Source of the DNA: Actinomyces vulturis
GTDB lineage: Bacteria; Actinomycetota; Actinomycetes; Actinomycetales; Actinomycetaceae
DNA length: 64,000 nt
Reading direction: 5' to 3'
Assembly: GCF_001687305.1 (NCBI RefSeq)
Contig: NZ_LZRK01000003.1
Span: 425,561-489,560, forward strand
The notes beneath the pieces are model-generated. The model had not been told where the DNA came from, did no database searches, and saw only the letters and a program-made list of their open reading frames with translations. A program made the translations under genes and the position numbers. Shown here one piece after another: positions 63,972 to 64,000 of the stretch (position 1 is its first letter; each line of letters starts with the position of its first letter).

Positions 63972-64000
63972 GTACGGCGGCGTCCTACTCTCCCACACCC
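63972..64000 (-). rRNA. rrf: 5S ribosomal RNA (3' end only)
   Basis: The minus strand reads GTGTGGGAGAGTAGGACG then CCGCCGTA, the conserved 3' end of actinobacterial 5S rRNA. The exact 3' end is within a few bases. The rest of the rRNA operon lies beyond the window. Confidence 0.85.

Overview
The window reads as chromosomal DNA of an actinobacterium of moderate GC, most like the Actinomycetales (Actinomycetaceae or relatives). The evidence is gene content and order: purD-purC then purS-purQ and purL; dacB - zincin-type peptidase - hpt - ftsH - folE - folP - folB/K - DUF3180 - PH-domain proteins - DUF2520 - panC - panD - lysS; and rsmI / Pmt / metG / tatD / Rpf-like G5 protein. The genus cannot be fixed from the window. 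I see no IS element, prophage, CRISPR array or tRNA. The far right end enters the 3' end of a 5S rRNA gene on the minus strand.

Layout. 1-7.8 kb: purine genes on the minus strand (purL partial, purQ, purS, two membrane proteins, purC, purD). They are interrupted by a plus-strand TreT-like glycosyltransferase and an intergenic cluster of DnaA boxes. 8-11.4 kb: radA, a basic membrane-anchored protein, mutY. 11.5-23.4 kb: carbon catabolism, with agaS and gatZ/kbaZ, a SorC-type regulator, glpABC on the minus strand, and divergent glpK plus a lactate permease. 23.4-25.3 kb: an intact secreted GW-repeat cell-wall protein with a sunset-like domain, and a decayed relative beside it. 25.6-28.6 kb: lutABC for lactate oxidation. 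28.7-45.6 kb: a long minus-strand run with a uridine-kinase-like protein, a frame-disrupted lysS, panD, panC, a DUF2520 protein, PH-domain membrane proteins, folate genes, ftsH, hpt, a metallopeptidase and dacB. 45.8-50.6 kb: ppa, an NlpC/P60 hydrolase, an alpha/beta hydrolase and a RAMA-like protein. 50.9-59.7 kb: ppdK, an Rpf/G5 transglycosylase, tatD, metG, pncA, rsmI. 59.8-64 kb: Pmt mannosyltransferase, an NhaC antiporter, two tiny overlapping ORFs, and the 5S rRNA end.

Together the genes suggest a heterotroph that takes up and oxidises glycerol and lactate (glpK/glpABC, lctP/lutABC), can interconvert pyruvate and PEP (ppdK), makes purines, folate and pantothenate, and invests in cell-wall turnover (DacB, NlpC/P60, Rpf-like, GW-repeat protein) and probably protein O-mannosylation.

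The most unusual items are: two overlapping microprotein ORFs sharing a T-I-Y-[FL]-D-R-H start; a DnaA-box cluster away from any dnaA gene; a FolB-FolK fusion with a roughly 375-residue linker built from a duplicated W-P-S repeat module; a frame break in lysS; a recurring TAG[GA]CT hexamer 6-7 nt before start codons that lack a ribosome-binding site; a terminator-like perfect hairpin inside pmt; and a RAMA-like protein next to its own palindrome.
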